From positions 3,286,001-3,350,000 of the forward strand of contig NZ_CP017668.1 of NCBI RefSeq assembly GCF_001808185.1: a stretch of 64,000 nt of DNA, in the 5' to 3' direction. This document shows positions 39,667-46,770 of the stretch, in pieces. Position numbers and translations under genes: made by a program. A model generated the notes under the pieces. That model was not told where the DNA came from, made no database searches, and saw only the letters and a list, made by a program, of their open reading frames with translations. The stretch's first letter is position 1; every line of letters begins with the position of its first letter. The stretch comes from Jeongeupia sp. USM3 (GTDB lineage: Bacteria > Pseudomonadota > Gammaproteobacteria > Burkholderiales > Chitinibacteraceae).

Positions 39667-40707
39667 TTACTTCCAGATCGGCGCGTTGCCGGCGTCGGAG
39701 ATCTGCTTCCACGAGCCGCGGATCACGTCCTTGACCGAAGCCGGCATCGGCACGTAGTCCATGTCGGCCGACATCTTGTCGCCGTCCTTGTATGCCCAGT
39801 CGAAGAACTTCAGCACTTCGACGCCGTTGACCGGCTTGTCCTGCTTCTTCTGCATCAGGATGAAGGTCGCGCCGGTGATCGGCCACGAATCCTTGCCGGC
39901 CTGGTCGGTCAGCACCACGCCGAAGCCCGGCGTACCCTTCCAGTCGGCGCTGGCAGCGGCGGCCTTGAAGGTCACGTCGTCCGGCTGAACGAAGGCACCG
40001 GCCTTGTTCTGCAGCTGGGTGTAGCCCATCTTGTTCTGCTTGGCATACGCGTACTCGACATAGCCGATCGCGCCCTTGATGCGCTGGACGTACTGGGCGA
40101 CGCCTTCGTTGCCCTTGCCGCCGACACCGGCCGGCCACTGGACCGACGCGTCGTTGCCGACCTTGTCCTTCCACTCGGCCGAAACCTTGCTCAGGTAGTT
40201 GGTGAAGATCCAGGTGGTGCCGGAGCCGTCAGCGCGGTGAACGATGGTCACGCCCTGATCCGGCAGCTTCACGCCCGGGTTCAGCTTGGCGATTGCCGGG
40301 TCGTTCCACTTCTTGATCTTGCCGAGAAACAGGTCGGCGAGTACGGCCGGGGACAGCTTGAGTTCGCCGCCCTTGACGCCTTCGATGTTGACGACCGGCA
40401 CGACGCCGCCCATCACGGTCGGAAACTGCACCAGGCCGGCCTTGTCGAGCTCTTCGGCCTTCAGCGGTTTGTCCGAGGCGCCGAAGTCGACGGTCTTGGC
40501 CTGAATCTGTTTGATGCCGCCGCCCGAACCGATCGACTGGTAGTTCATACCGACGCCGGTCTTGCTCTTGTACTGTTCGGCCCATTTCGCGTACAGCGGG
40601 TACGGGAAAGTCGCACCGGCGCCGGTGATGTCGGCGGCGCTAGCATACGCCGTGAACAGACCTGCTGCGATGCCGAAGCCGACGAGCAATTTGCGCCCAA
40701 ACGTCAT
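39667..40707 (-). CDS. pstS: periplasmic phosphate-binding protein PstS
   Basis: This 346-residue substrate-binding protein has a signal peptide (MTFGRKLLVGFGIAAGLFTAYASA). The mature protein opens ADITGAGATFPYPLYAKW, with the phosphate-contact loops SIGSGGGIKQI and HRADGSGTTWIFTNYLS. It delivers phosphate to PstCA. The ATG at 40707 has a strong AGGAG site; an open frame to 40773 is not needed. It is the first gene of pstSCAB. A degenerate Pho-box-like sequence lies 50-85 bp upstream. Confidence 0.98.
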   Translation of the reverse strand: MTFGRKLLVGFGIAAGLFTAYASAADITGAGATFPYPLYAKWAEQYKSKTGVGMNYQSIGSGGGIKQIQAKTVDFGASDKPLKAEELDKAGLVQFPTVMGGVVPVVNIEGVKGGELKLSPAVLADLFLGKIKKWNDPAIAKLNPGVKLPDQGVTIVHRADGSGTTWIFTNYLSKVSAEWKDKVGNDASVQWPAGVGGKGNEGVAQYVQRIKGAIGYVEYAYAKQNKMGYTQLQNKAGAFVQPDDVTFKAAAASADWKGTPGFGVVLTDQAGKDSWPITGATFILMQKKQDKPVNGVEVLKFFDWAYKDGDKMSADMDYVPMPASVKDVIRGSWKQISDAGNAPIWK

Positions 40708-40757
40708 GATCGAATCTCCTGAAGATTTTTGGTTGGGTGGATCGGTTGACGGGATGC

Positions 40758-40792
40758 ATCGTAGAGCGCCCATGTTTCCGAAATATTACAAG
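40758..40792 (-). promoter_or_regulatory. possible Pho box and -10 of pstS
   Basis: Read on the minus strand, CTTGTAATATTTCGGAAAC (40792-40774) resembles two degenerate CTGTCAT-type half sites. TACGAT (40763-40758) follows after 10 nt, the spacing expected for PhoB-activated promoters. The match to consensus is weak. Confidence 0.3.
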
Positions 40793-40860
40793 TCGGTCGC
40801 ATCGGTGCCGGCAGGTCGCATGCGCCGCGACAGGCGGCATTTTTCGGCAACTGAGGTGGT

Positions 40861-40889
40861 TTGACGGGGGTAGGGCATGAGCTTAGAAT
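40861..40889 (+). promoter_or_regulatory. sigma70 promoter of tpiA
   Basis: TTGACG (40861-40866) and TAGAAT (40884-40889) are 17 bp apart, close to consensus. The start near 40896 gives a leader of about 26 nt to the ATG at 40922. The position argues against the upstream in-frame start at 40877. Confidence 0.85.
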
Positions 40890-40921
40890 CGAGGGCTTTT
40901 CCGGCGGGTGCTGCGACGCGT

Positions 40922-41632
40922 ATGGCCAGGAAGCAAGTCATCGGCAACTGGAAGATGCACGGCAGCATCGGGCAGATCCGCTCGGTTCTGTCCGAGGTGT
41001 CGCGGGCCGAGCTCGGGGCCAACGTTTCGGTCTGTGTCGCTTACCCGTATCTCGGGCTGGCCAAGACCTTGCTGAAGGACACCGCCGTGCAGGTCGGCGC
41101 GCAGGATGTGTGCGAGTTCCACATTGGCGCCTATACCGGCGAGGTGTCGGCGGCGATGCTGGCCGATGTCGGTTGCGAGCTGGTGATCGTCGGGCATTCG
41201 GAGCGGCGCCGTTATTTCGGCGAGACGAGTGAAACCGCCGCGCGCAAGGTCAGGGCGACGCTCGATGCCGGCCTGTTGCCGGTATACTGCGTCGGCGAAA
41301 CTGCCGAGCAGCGCGAAAGCGGCATTGCCCATCAGGTGATTGCCGAGGAATTGCAGGTGCTGGCCGGCGTGCCGACCAGCCTCTATGCGGTGGCTTACGA
41401 GCCGTCGTGGGCGGTCGGGACCGGCGTGATTGCCACGCCGGAGCAGATCGCAGAAATGCACGCGTTCATCAAGCAGACGCTCGATGTGCGTACCCGGGTG
41501 TTGTACGGGGGAAGTGTCAAGGCGTCGAATACGGCGCAGGTGCTGGCAGTCGACGGGGTCGACGGCGTGCTCGTAGGTGGGGCGGCGCTGTCGGCGAGCG
41601 AGTTTCTCGAGATCTGTCGTATCGCTGGCTGA
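40922..41632 (+). CDS. tpiA: triosephosphate isomerase
   Basis: This 236-residue glycolytic enzyme interconverts dihydroxyacetone phosphate and glyceraldehyde-3-phosphate. Catalytic residues are K11 (GNWKMHG), H92 (IVGHSERR) and E160 (AYEPSWAVGTG), and the C-terminal phosphate loop is LYGGSVKASN followed by GVLVGGAAL. The ATG at 40922 gives the canonical start just before GNWKMHG; the ATG at 40877 lies upstream of the predicted transcription start. secG follows after 53 bp, a conserved linkage. Confidence 0.97.
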   Translation: MARKQVIGNWKMHGSIGQIRSVLSEVSRAELGANVSVCVAYPYLGLAKTLLKDTAVQVGAQDVCEFHIGAYTGEVSAAMLADVGCELVIVGHSERRRYFGETSETAARKVRATLDAGLLPVYCVGETAEQRESGIAHQVIAEELQVLAGVPTSLYAVAYEPSWAVGTGVIATPEQIAEMHAFIKQTLDVRTRVLYGGSVKASNTAQVLAVDGVDGVLVGGAALSASEFLEICRIAG

Positions 41633-41685
41633 TTGCAAAATTCACACTGCGGCGCTACAATTTTCGCCGCGTTAATAGAGCAAAT

Positions 41686-42015
41686 ATGGAACTTATCAAG
41701 ACTCTGGTGCTGATCGTGAACGCGCTCTCCGCGATTGCGGTGATCGTTCTCGTGCTGATGCAGCATGGCAAGGGGGCCGACATGGGTGCGGCCTTCGGTA
41801 GCGGTTCGGCAGGCAGCCTGTTCGGCTCGTCGGGCTCCGCCAACTTCCTCAGCCGCAGCACGGCCGTGTGCGCCACTGTCTTCTTTGCTTCCTGCCTCGC
41901 GCTGGTGCTGGTCATGACCCCGTCCGCCAACAAGGATTCGCTTGGCGTGATGAGCGGCGTCAAGCCGGTGGCCAGCCAGCCTGCTCAATCCACGCAGAAC
42001 AAGATTCCGGAATAA
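41686..42015 (+). CDS. secG: Sec translocon subunit SecG
   Basis: This 109-residue SecG has two transmembrane helices (TLVLIVNALSAIAVIVLVLMQ and STAVCATVFFASCLALVLVM). Between them is the signature HGKGADMGAAFGSGSAGSLFGSSG. The C-terminal tail is polar. It assists SecYE in protein export. The ribosome site is weak (AGAG). The gene is followed by tRNA-Leu(GAG), the same secG-leuU pairing known in E. coli. Confidence 0.96.
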   Translation: MELIKTLVLIVNALSAIAVIVLVLMQHGKGADMGAAFGSGSAGSLFGSSGSANFLSRSTAVCATVFFASCLALVLVMTPSANKDSLGVMSGVKPVASQPAQSTQNKIPE

Positions 42016-42051
42016 GCGTCCGCGCCCGCGACAGCTTGTTCCTTGTGATTG

Positions 42052-42136
42052 GCCGACATGGTGAAATTGGTAGACACGCTATCTTGAGGGGGTAGTGGCT
42101 GCGGCTGTGTGAGTTCGAGTCTCACTGTCGGCACCA
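42052..42136 (+). tRNA. tRNA-Leu (anticodon GAG)
   Basis: The 85-nt class II tRNA has acceptor GCCGACA / TGTCGGC, discriminator A and encoded CCA (42134-42136). The anticodon arm is CTATC-TTGAGGG-GGTAG with GAG at 42086-42088, and the T arm is GTGAG-TTCGAGT-CTCAC. It decodes CUC and CUU. It is probably transcribed with secG and processed out. Confidence 0.97.
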
Positions 42137-42150
42137 TCATTTTTTGAAGA

Positions 42151-42174
42151 AACCGGGGCAACCCGGTTTTTTTT
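42151..42174 (+). terminator. Rho-independent terminator after tRNA-Leu
   Basis: A stem AACCGGG / CCCGGTT (42151-42157 with 42162-42168) with a GCAA loop runs into eight T's. A second weaker hairpin, AACCCGG / CCGGGTT (42192-42198 with 42210-42216), follows before nuoA. The nuo promoter should lie in the remaining 80 bp, but no clear hexamers stand out. Confidence 0.9.
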
Positions 42175-42257
42175 CGAGCGTGGTAACAGTAAACCCGGTG
42201 TCATCGTGCCCGGGTTGTCTTTCATCAAAATCGTTTCAGAAAAAAGCGGGGATTCGC

Positions 42258-42626
42258 ATGCTAGAGAATTACTTCCCCATTTTGCTGTTCCTGATCGTCG
42301 GCCTGCTGGTCGGTGTCGCCCCGCTGTGTCTGGGGTGGGGGGTCGGCAAAGTGCTGGGGACCAACAAACCCGATGCCGAGAAGCTCCTGCCTTACGAGTG
42401 CGGCTTCGATGCGTTCGAAGACGCCCGCATGCAGTTCGACGTCCGCTACTACCTCGTCGCGATCCTGTTCATCCTTTTCGATCTGGAAGTGGCCTTCCTG
42501 GTTCCCTGGGCGCTGGTGCTCAAGGACATCGGCAGCTTCGGCTTCTTCTCGATGATGATTTTCCTGGCCATCCTCGTCGTCGGCTTCGTCTACGAGTGGA
42601 TGAAGGGTGCGCTGGAGTGGGAGTGA
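42258..42626 (+). CDS. nuoA: NADH-quinone oxidoreductase subunit A
   Basis: This 122-residue membrane-arm subunit has three transmembrane helices (ILLFLIVGLLVGVAPLCL, YLVAILFILFDLEVAFLVPW and FFSMMIFLAILVVGFVYEW) and the conserved cytoplasmic loop KLLPYECGFDAFEDARMQFD. It is the first gene of a complete 14-gene NDH-1 operon. The ATG at 42258 follows GCGGGGA. An in-frame extension back to 42144 overlaps the tRNA terminator and was rejected. Confidence 0.97.
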   Translation: MLENYFPILLFLIVGLLVGVAPLCLGWGVGKVLGTNKPDAEKLLPYECGFDAFEDARMQFDVRYYLVAILFILFDLEVAFLVPWALVLKDIGSFGFFSMMIFLAILVVGFVYEWMKGALEWE

Positions 42627-42630
42627 TTTG

Positions 42631-43107
42631 ATGGAAGCGCAAAATCTGGAAAAAGGGTTCCTGACGACCACGGTCGATACCGTCGTCAACTGGACCCGTA
42701 CCGGCTCGCTGTGGCCGATGACCTTCGGGCTCGCCTGTTGTGCGGTCGAGATGATGCACGCCGGTGCGGCGCGCTATGACCTCGACCGTTTCGGCATCGT
42801 GTTCCGTCCGTCGCCGCGCCAGTCCGACCTGATGATCGTCGCCGGCACGCTGTGCAACAAGATGGCGCCGGCGCTGCGCCGCGTCTACGACCAGATGCCC
42901 GAGCCGCGCTGGGTGCTGTCGATGGGCTCGTGTGCCAACGGTGGCGGTTACTACCACTATTCGTACTCGGTCGTTCGCGGTTGTGACCGCATCGTGCCGG
43001 TCGACGTCTACGTGCCGGGCTGTCCGCCGACCGCCGAGGCGCTGCTGTACGGCCTGATCCAGCTGCAGAACAAGATCAAGCGCACCAACACGATCGCGCG
43101 GAGCTGA
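42631..43107 (+). CDS. nuoB: NADH-quinone oxidoreductase subunit B
   Basis: This 158-residue peripheral-arm subunit holds the N2 4Fe-4S cluster, the last before quinone. The cysteines are the tandem pair in FGLACCAVEM, one in MGSCANGG and one in VPGCPPTAEA. The ATG at 42631 is 4 nt after the nuoA stop. nuoC starts 1 nt after its stop, so coupled translation is likely. Confidence 0.98.
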   Translation: MEAQNLEKGFLTTTVDTVVNWTRTGSLWPMTFGLACCAVEMMHAGAARYDLDRFGIVFRPSPRQSDLMIVAGTLCNKMAPALRRVYDQMPEPRWVLSMGSCANGGGYYHYSYSVVRGCDRIVPVDVYVPGCPPTAEALLYGLIQLQNKIKRTNTIARS

Positions 43108-43108
43108 C

Positions 43109-43702
43109 ATGGCCAAGCTGAATACCCTGATGGAAAGCCTCGAGCGCGTGCTCGGCGACAAGCTCACCGGCATCAAGTGCGTGCTCGACGAAGTGACGAT
43201 CGAGATCAAGCCGGCCGACTTCGTCGCCGCCGCCACGCTGCTGCGCGATCACGACGAGCTGCGTTTCGAAGCCTGTGTCGACGTCTGCGGCGTCGACTAC
43301 AGCACCTACAAAGACGGCGTGTGGGAGGGCTCGCGCTTTGCCGCGGTCTACCACCTCAATTCCTATGCCAACAACCAGCGCCTGCGCTTGCGCATGTTCG
43401 CGCTGGATGACGATTTCCCGATCGTGCCGACCTCGGTCGAGATCTGGCCGGGCAACAACTGGTTCGAGCGCGAAGCGTTCGACCTGTACGGCATCGTTTT
43501 CGAAGGCCACCCGGACCTGCGCCGCATCCTGACCGACTACGGTTTTGTCGGTCACCCGTTCCGCAAGGACTTCCCGACCTCGGGCTACGTCGAAATGCGT
43601 TACGACCCGGAACAAGGTCGCGTGATCTACCAGCCCGTCACCATCGATCCGCGCGAAATCACCCCGCGCATCATTCGCGAGGAGAACTACGGTGGCGTCT
43701 GA
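43109..43702 (+). CDS. nuoC: NADH-quinone oxidoreductase subunit C
   Basis: This 197-residue 30-kDa subunit of the Q module carries the signature ERE-AFDLYGIVFEGHPDLRRIL with YGFVGHPFRKDFPTSGY after it. nuoC and nuoD are separate genes here, unlike the fused nuoCD of E. coli. Its last 11 bp overlap the nuoD start. Confidence 0.97.
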   Translation: MAKLNTLMESLERVLGDKLTGIKCVLDEVTIEIKPADFVAAATLLRDHDELRFEACVDVCGVDYSTYKDGVWEGSRFAAVYHLNSYANNQRLRLRMFALDDDFPIVPTSVEIWPGNNWFEREAFDLYGIVFEGHPDLRRILTDYGFVGHPFRKDFPTSGYVEMRYDPEQGRVIYQPVTIDPREITPRIIREENYGGV

Positions 43703-44948
43703 AATCCGTAACTACACCCTCAACTTCGGCCCGCAACATCCGGCCGCGCACGGCGTGCTGCGCCTCGTGCTCGAACTCGACGGCGAAGTCGTCGAGCGTG
43801 CCGACCCGCATATCGGCCTGCTGCACCGCGCGACCGAGAAACTGGCCGAGTCCAAGACCTACATCCAGTCGCTGCCGTACATGGACCGTCTCGATTACGT
43901 GTCGATGATGTCCAACGAGCACGCCTACTGCATGGCGATCGAGAAGCTGCTGCAGCTCGACGTGCCGGTGCGCGCGCAGTACATCCGCGTGATGTTCGAC
44001 GAGATCACCCGCATCCTGAACCACCTGATGTGGATCGGTGCGCACGGCCTCGACTGCGGCGCGATGACGATCTTCCTCTACGCGTTCCGCGAGCGCGAAG
44101 ACCTGATGGACGTCTACGAGGCGGTGTCGGGTGCGCGGATGCACGCGGCCTACTACCGTCCGGGTGGCGTGTATCGCGATCTGCCGGATTCGATGCCGCA
44201 ATACCAGGCGTCGAAGGTGCGCAACGCCGCGGCGATCAAGAAGCTCAACGAGAACCGTCAGGGTTCGATGCTCGATTTCATCGAGGACTTCACCAACCGG
44301 TTCCCGACCTATGTCGACGAGTACGAGACCCTGCTGACCGACAACCGGATCTGGAAACAGCGGACCGTCGGCATCGGCGTGCTGTCGCCGGAACGCGCGA
44401 TGGCGCTGGGCCTGACCGGCCCGATGCTGCGTGGCTCGGGCGTGGCCTGGGACCTGCGCAAGAAGCAGCCGTACGAGGTCTACGACAAGCTCGACTTCGA
44501 TATCCCGGTCGGCGTCAACGGCGACTGTTACGACCGCTATCTGGTCCGCATCGAAGAAATGCGCCAGTCGAACCGCATCATCAAGCAGTGCGTGAAGTGG
44601 CTGCGGGAGAATCCGGGCCCGGTCATCACCGACAACAACAAGGTTGCACCGCCGTCGCGTGACAGCATGAAGACGAACATGGAGGATCTGATCCACCACT
44701 TCAAGCTGTTCACCGAAGGCATGCACGTGCCCGAAGGCGAGGCGTACGCCGCCATCGAGCACCCGAAGGGCGAGTTCGGCATCTACATGGTGTCCGACGG
44801 CGCCAACAAGCCGTACCGGCTGAAAATCCGCGCGCCGGGCTTTGCCCATCTGGCCGCGCTCGACGAAATGGCGCGCGGCCACATGCTGTCCGACGTCGTC
44901 GCCATCATCGGTACGCAGGACATCGTATTCGGGGAGATTGACCGCTAA
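43692..44948 (+). CDS. nuoD: NADH-quinone oxidoreductase subunit D
   Basis: This 418-residue 49-kDa subunit, with NuoB, forms the quinone-binding pocket. It opens NYTLNFGPQHPAAHGVLRLV, with the Q-site His and later Tyr, and contains PHIGLLHRATEKL and DYVSMMSNEHAY. The C-terminus is DIVFGEIDR. The start is GTG 43692, inside the end of nuoC (11-bp overlap). The stop overlaps the nuoE ATG by one base. Confidence 0.98.
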   Translation: MASEIRNYTLNFGPQHPAAHGVLRLVLELDGEVVERADPHIGLLHRATEKLAESKTYIQSLPYMDRLDYVSMMSNEHAYCMAIEKLLQLDVPVRAQYIRVMFDEITRILNHLMWIGAHGLDCGAMTIFLYAFREREDLMDVYEAVSGARMHAAYYRPGGVYRDLPDSMPQYQASKVRNAAAIKKLNENRQGSMLDFIEDFTNRFPTYVDEYETLLTDNRIWKQRTVGIGVLSPERAMALGLTGPMLRGSGVAWDLRKKQPYEVYDKLDFDIPVGVNGDCYDRYLVRIEEMRQSNRIIKQCVKWLRENPGPVITDNNKVAPPSRDSMKTNMEDLIHHFKLFTEGMHVPEGEAYAAIEHPKGEFGIYMVSDGANKPYRLKIRAPGFAHLAALDEMARGHMLSDVVAIIGTQDIVFGEIDR

Positions 44949-45439
44949 TGGTTACCAGCACACCTACGCTGAGTGCACAGTCGCAGGCGCAGATCGATCG
45001 CGAGCTGGCCAAGTATCCGGCCGACCAGCGCCGCTCGGCGCTGATGAGCGCGCTGCGCATCGCCCAGGTCGAGCACCGCTGGCTGTCGAACGAGCTGATC
45101 GCCGTCGTCGCCGACTATGTCGGCGTGCCGCCGATCGCCGCGATGGAAGTCGCGACGTTCTACAACATGTTCGACATGAAGCCGGTCGGCCGTCACAAGA
45201 TCACCGTCTGTACCAACCTGCCCTGTGCCTTGTCGGGCGGCTACCAGGCGGCCGACTACCTGAAGCAGAAGCTCGGCATCGGTTTCAACGAAACCACCGC
45301 CGACGGCAAGTTCACGCTCAAGGAAGGCGAGTGCATGGGCGCTTGCGGCTACGCACCGGTCCTGCTGGTGAACAACCACAGCATGTGCAACCACATGACG
45401 CCGGACGCGATCGACAAGAAACTGGCGGAGCTCGAATAA
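44948..45439 (+). CDS. nuoE: NADH-quinone oxidoreductase subunit E
   Basis: This 163-residue 24-kDa subunit carries the N1a 2Fe-2S cluster on a thioredoxin-like fold. Two cysteines are in VCTNLPCAL and two in GECMGACGYAP, which is the expected set. The helical N-terminus has YPADQRRSALMSALRIAQ. It starts in the nuoD stop codon (TAATG) and is 1 nt before nuoF. Confidence 0.97.
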   Translation: MVTSTPTLSAQSQAQIDRELAKYPADQRRSALMSALRIAQVEHRWLSNELIAVVADYVGVPPIAAMEVATFYNMFDMKPVGRHKITVCTNLPCALSGGYQAADYLKQKLGIGFNETTADGKFTLKEGECMGACGYAPVLLVNNHSMCNHMTPDAIDKKLAELE

Positions 45440-45440
45440 G

Positions 45441-46730
45441 ATGACCGTTTATGTGAAAGGCGTCGTGTTCGAGGGCGTCGATTTCGACGATCCGAAGCAC
45501 TGGGGCATCGAAGCCTACATGGCGCGCGGCGGTTACGCCGCACTGAAGAAGATCCTCTCGACCGGCATGACGCAGGACGAGATCATCGCCGAAATGAAGA
45601 CGTCGGGCCTGCGTGGCCGCGGCGGTGCGGGCTTCCCGACCGGGCTGAAGTGGTCGTTCATGCCGCGCAGCTTCCCGGGCCAGAAATACCTCGTCTGCAA
45701 CACCGACGAAGGCGAGCCGGGTACCTTCAAGGACCTCGACATCATCGTCGACAATCCGCATGCGCTGATCGAAGGCATGATCATCGGCGGTTTCGCGATG
45801 GGCATCACCGTCGGTTACAACTACATCCACGGTGAAGTGTTCGAAGCGTACGAGCGTTTCGAAGCCGCACTGGAAGAGGCGCGCGCCGCCGGCTTCCTCG
45901 GCGACAACATCCTCGGCACCGGTTTCTGCTTCCAGCTGCACGGCCACCACGGTTACGGCGCCTACATCTGTGGCGAAGAAACCGCGCTGCTCGAATCGCT
46001 CGAAGGCAAGAAGGGTCAGCCGCGCTTCAAGCCGCCGTTCCCGGCGAGCTTCGGCCTCTATGGCAAGCCGACGACGATCAACAACACCGAAACCTTCGCG
46101 TCGGTGCCGTACATCATCCGTGAAGGCGGGCAGAAGTTCCTTGAACTCGGCAAGCCGAACAACGGCGGCACCAAGCTGTTCTCGGTGTCGGGCCACGTGA
46201 ACCGCCCGGGCAACTACGAGATTCCGCTCGGCACGCCGTTCAGCGAACTGCTGGAAATGTGCGGCGGCATGCGCGACGGCAAGAAGCTCAAGGCGGTGAT
46301 TCCGGGCGGCTCGTCGTCGCCGGTGCTGCCGGCCGACATCATGATGCAGTGCACGATGGATTACGATTCGATCTCCAAGGCGGGATCGATGCTCGGTTCG
46401 GGTGCGGTCATCGTCATGGACGAGAGCACCTGCATGGTCAAGGCGCTCGAGCGGCTGTCGTACTTCTATTTCGAAGAGTCGTGCGGCCAGTGCACGCCGT
46501 GCCGTGAAGGCACCGGCTGGCTGTACCGCGTCGTGCACCGGATCGAACAGGGTCTCGGTCGTCCCGAAGACCTCGATCTGCTGCTCTCGGTCGGCGGCAA
46601 CATCGCCGGCCGGACGATCTGCGCGCTCGGCGACGCAGCGGTGATGCCGGTGCAGGGGATGCTCAAGCATTTCCGCAGCGAATTCGAACACCACATCGAA
46701 CACAAGCAGTGCCTGGTTCCAGGCTTCTGA
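45441..46730 (+). CDS. nuoF: NADH-quinone oxidoreductase subunit F
   Basis: This 429-residue NADH-oxidising subunit binds FMN and the N3 4Fe-4S cluster. The NADH site is GRGGAGFPTGLKWSF, the FMN region includes CNTDEGEPGTFKD and YICGEETALLESLEG, and the cluster motif is ESCGQCTPCREG with a later Cys. Electron entry from NADH, not F420 or ferredoxin, is therefore expected. A 40-bp A+T-rich gap separates it from nuoG. Confidence 0.98.
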   Translation: MTVYVKGVVFEGVDFDDPKHWGIEAYMARGGYAALKKILSTGMTQDEIIAEMKTSGLRGRGGAGFPTGLKWSFMPRSFPGQKYLVCNTDEGEPGTFKDLDIIVDNPHALIEGMIIGGFAMGITVGYNYIHGEVFEAYERFEAALEEARAAGFLGDNILGTGFCFQLHGHHGYGAYICGEETALLESLEGKKGQPRFKPPFPASFGLYGKPTTINNTETFASVPYIIREGGQKFLELGKPNNGGTKLFSVSGHVNRPGNYEIPLGTPFSELLEMCGGMRDGKKLKAVIPGGSSSPVLPADIMMQCTMDYDSISKAGSMLGSGAVIVMDESTCMVKALERLSYFYFEESCGQCTPCREGTGWLYRVVHRIEQGLGRPEDLDLLLSVGGNIAGRTICALGDAAVMPVQGMLKHFRSEFEHHIEHKQCLVPGF

Positions 46731-46770
46731 TTGGGTTTGGTTAAAAATTTGCCATTGAATCGAGTCGATC

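Noticed and set aside
40877..40921. Longer tpiA start
   Set aside because: The predicted -10 (40884-40889) lies inside this extension, so the transcript would begin after it. The family start matches ATG 40922.
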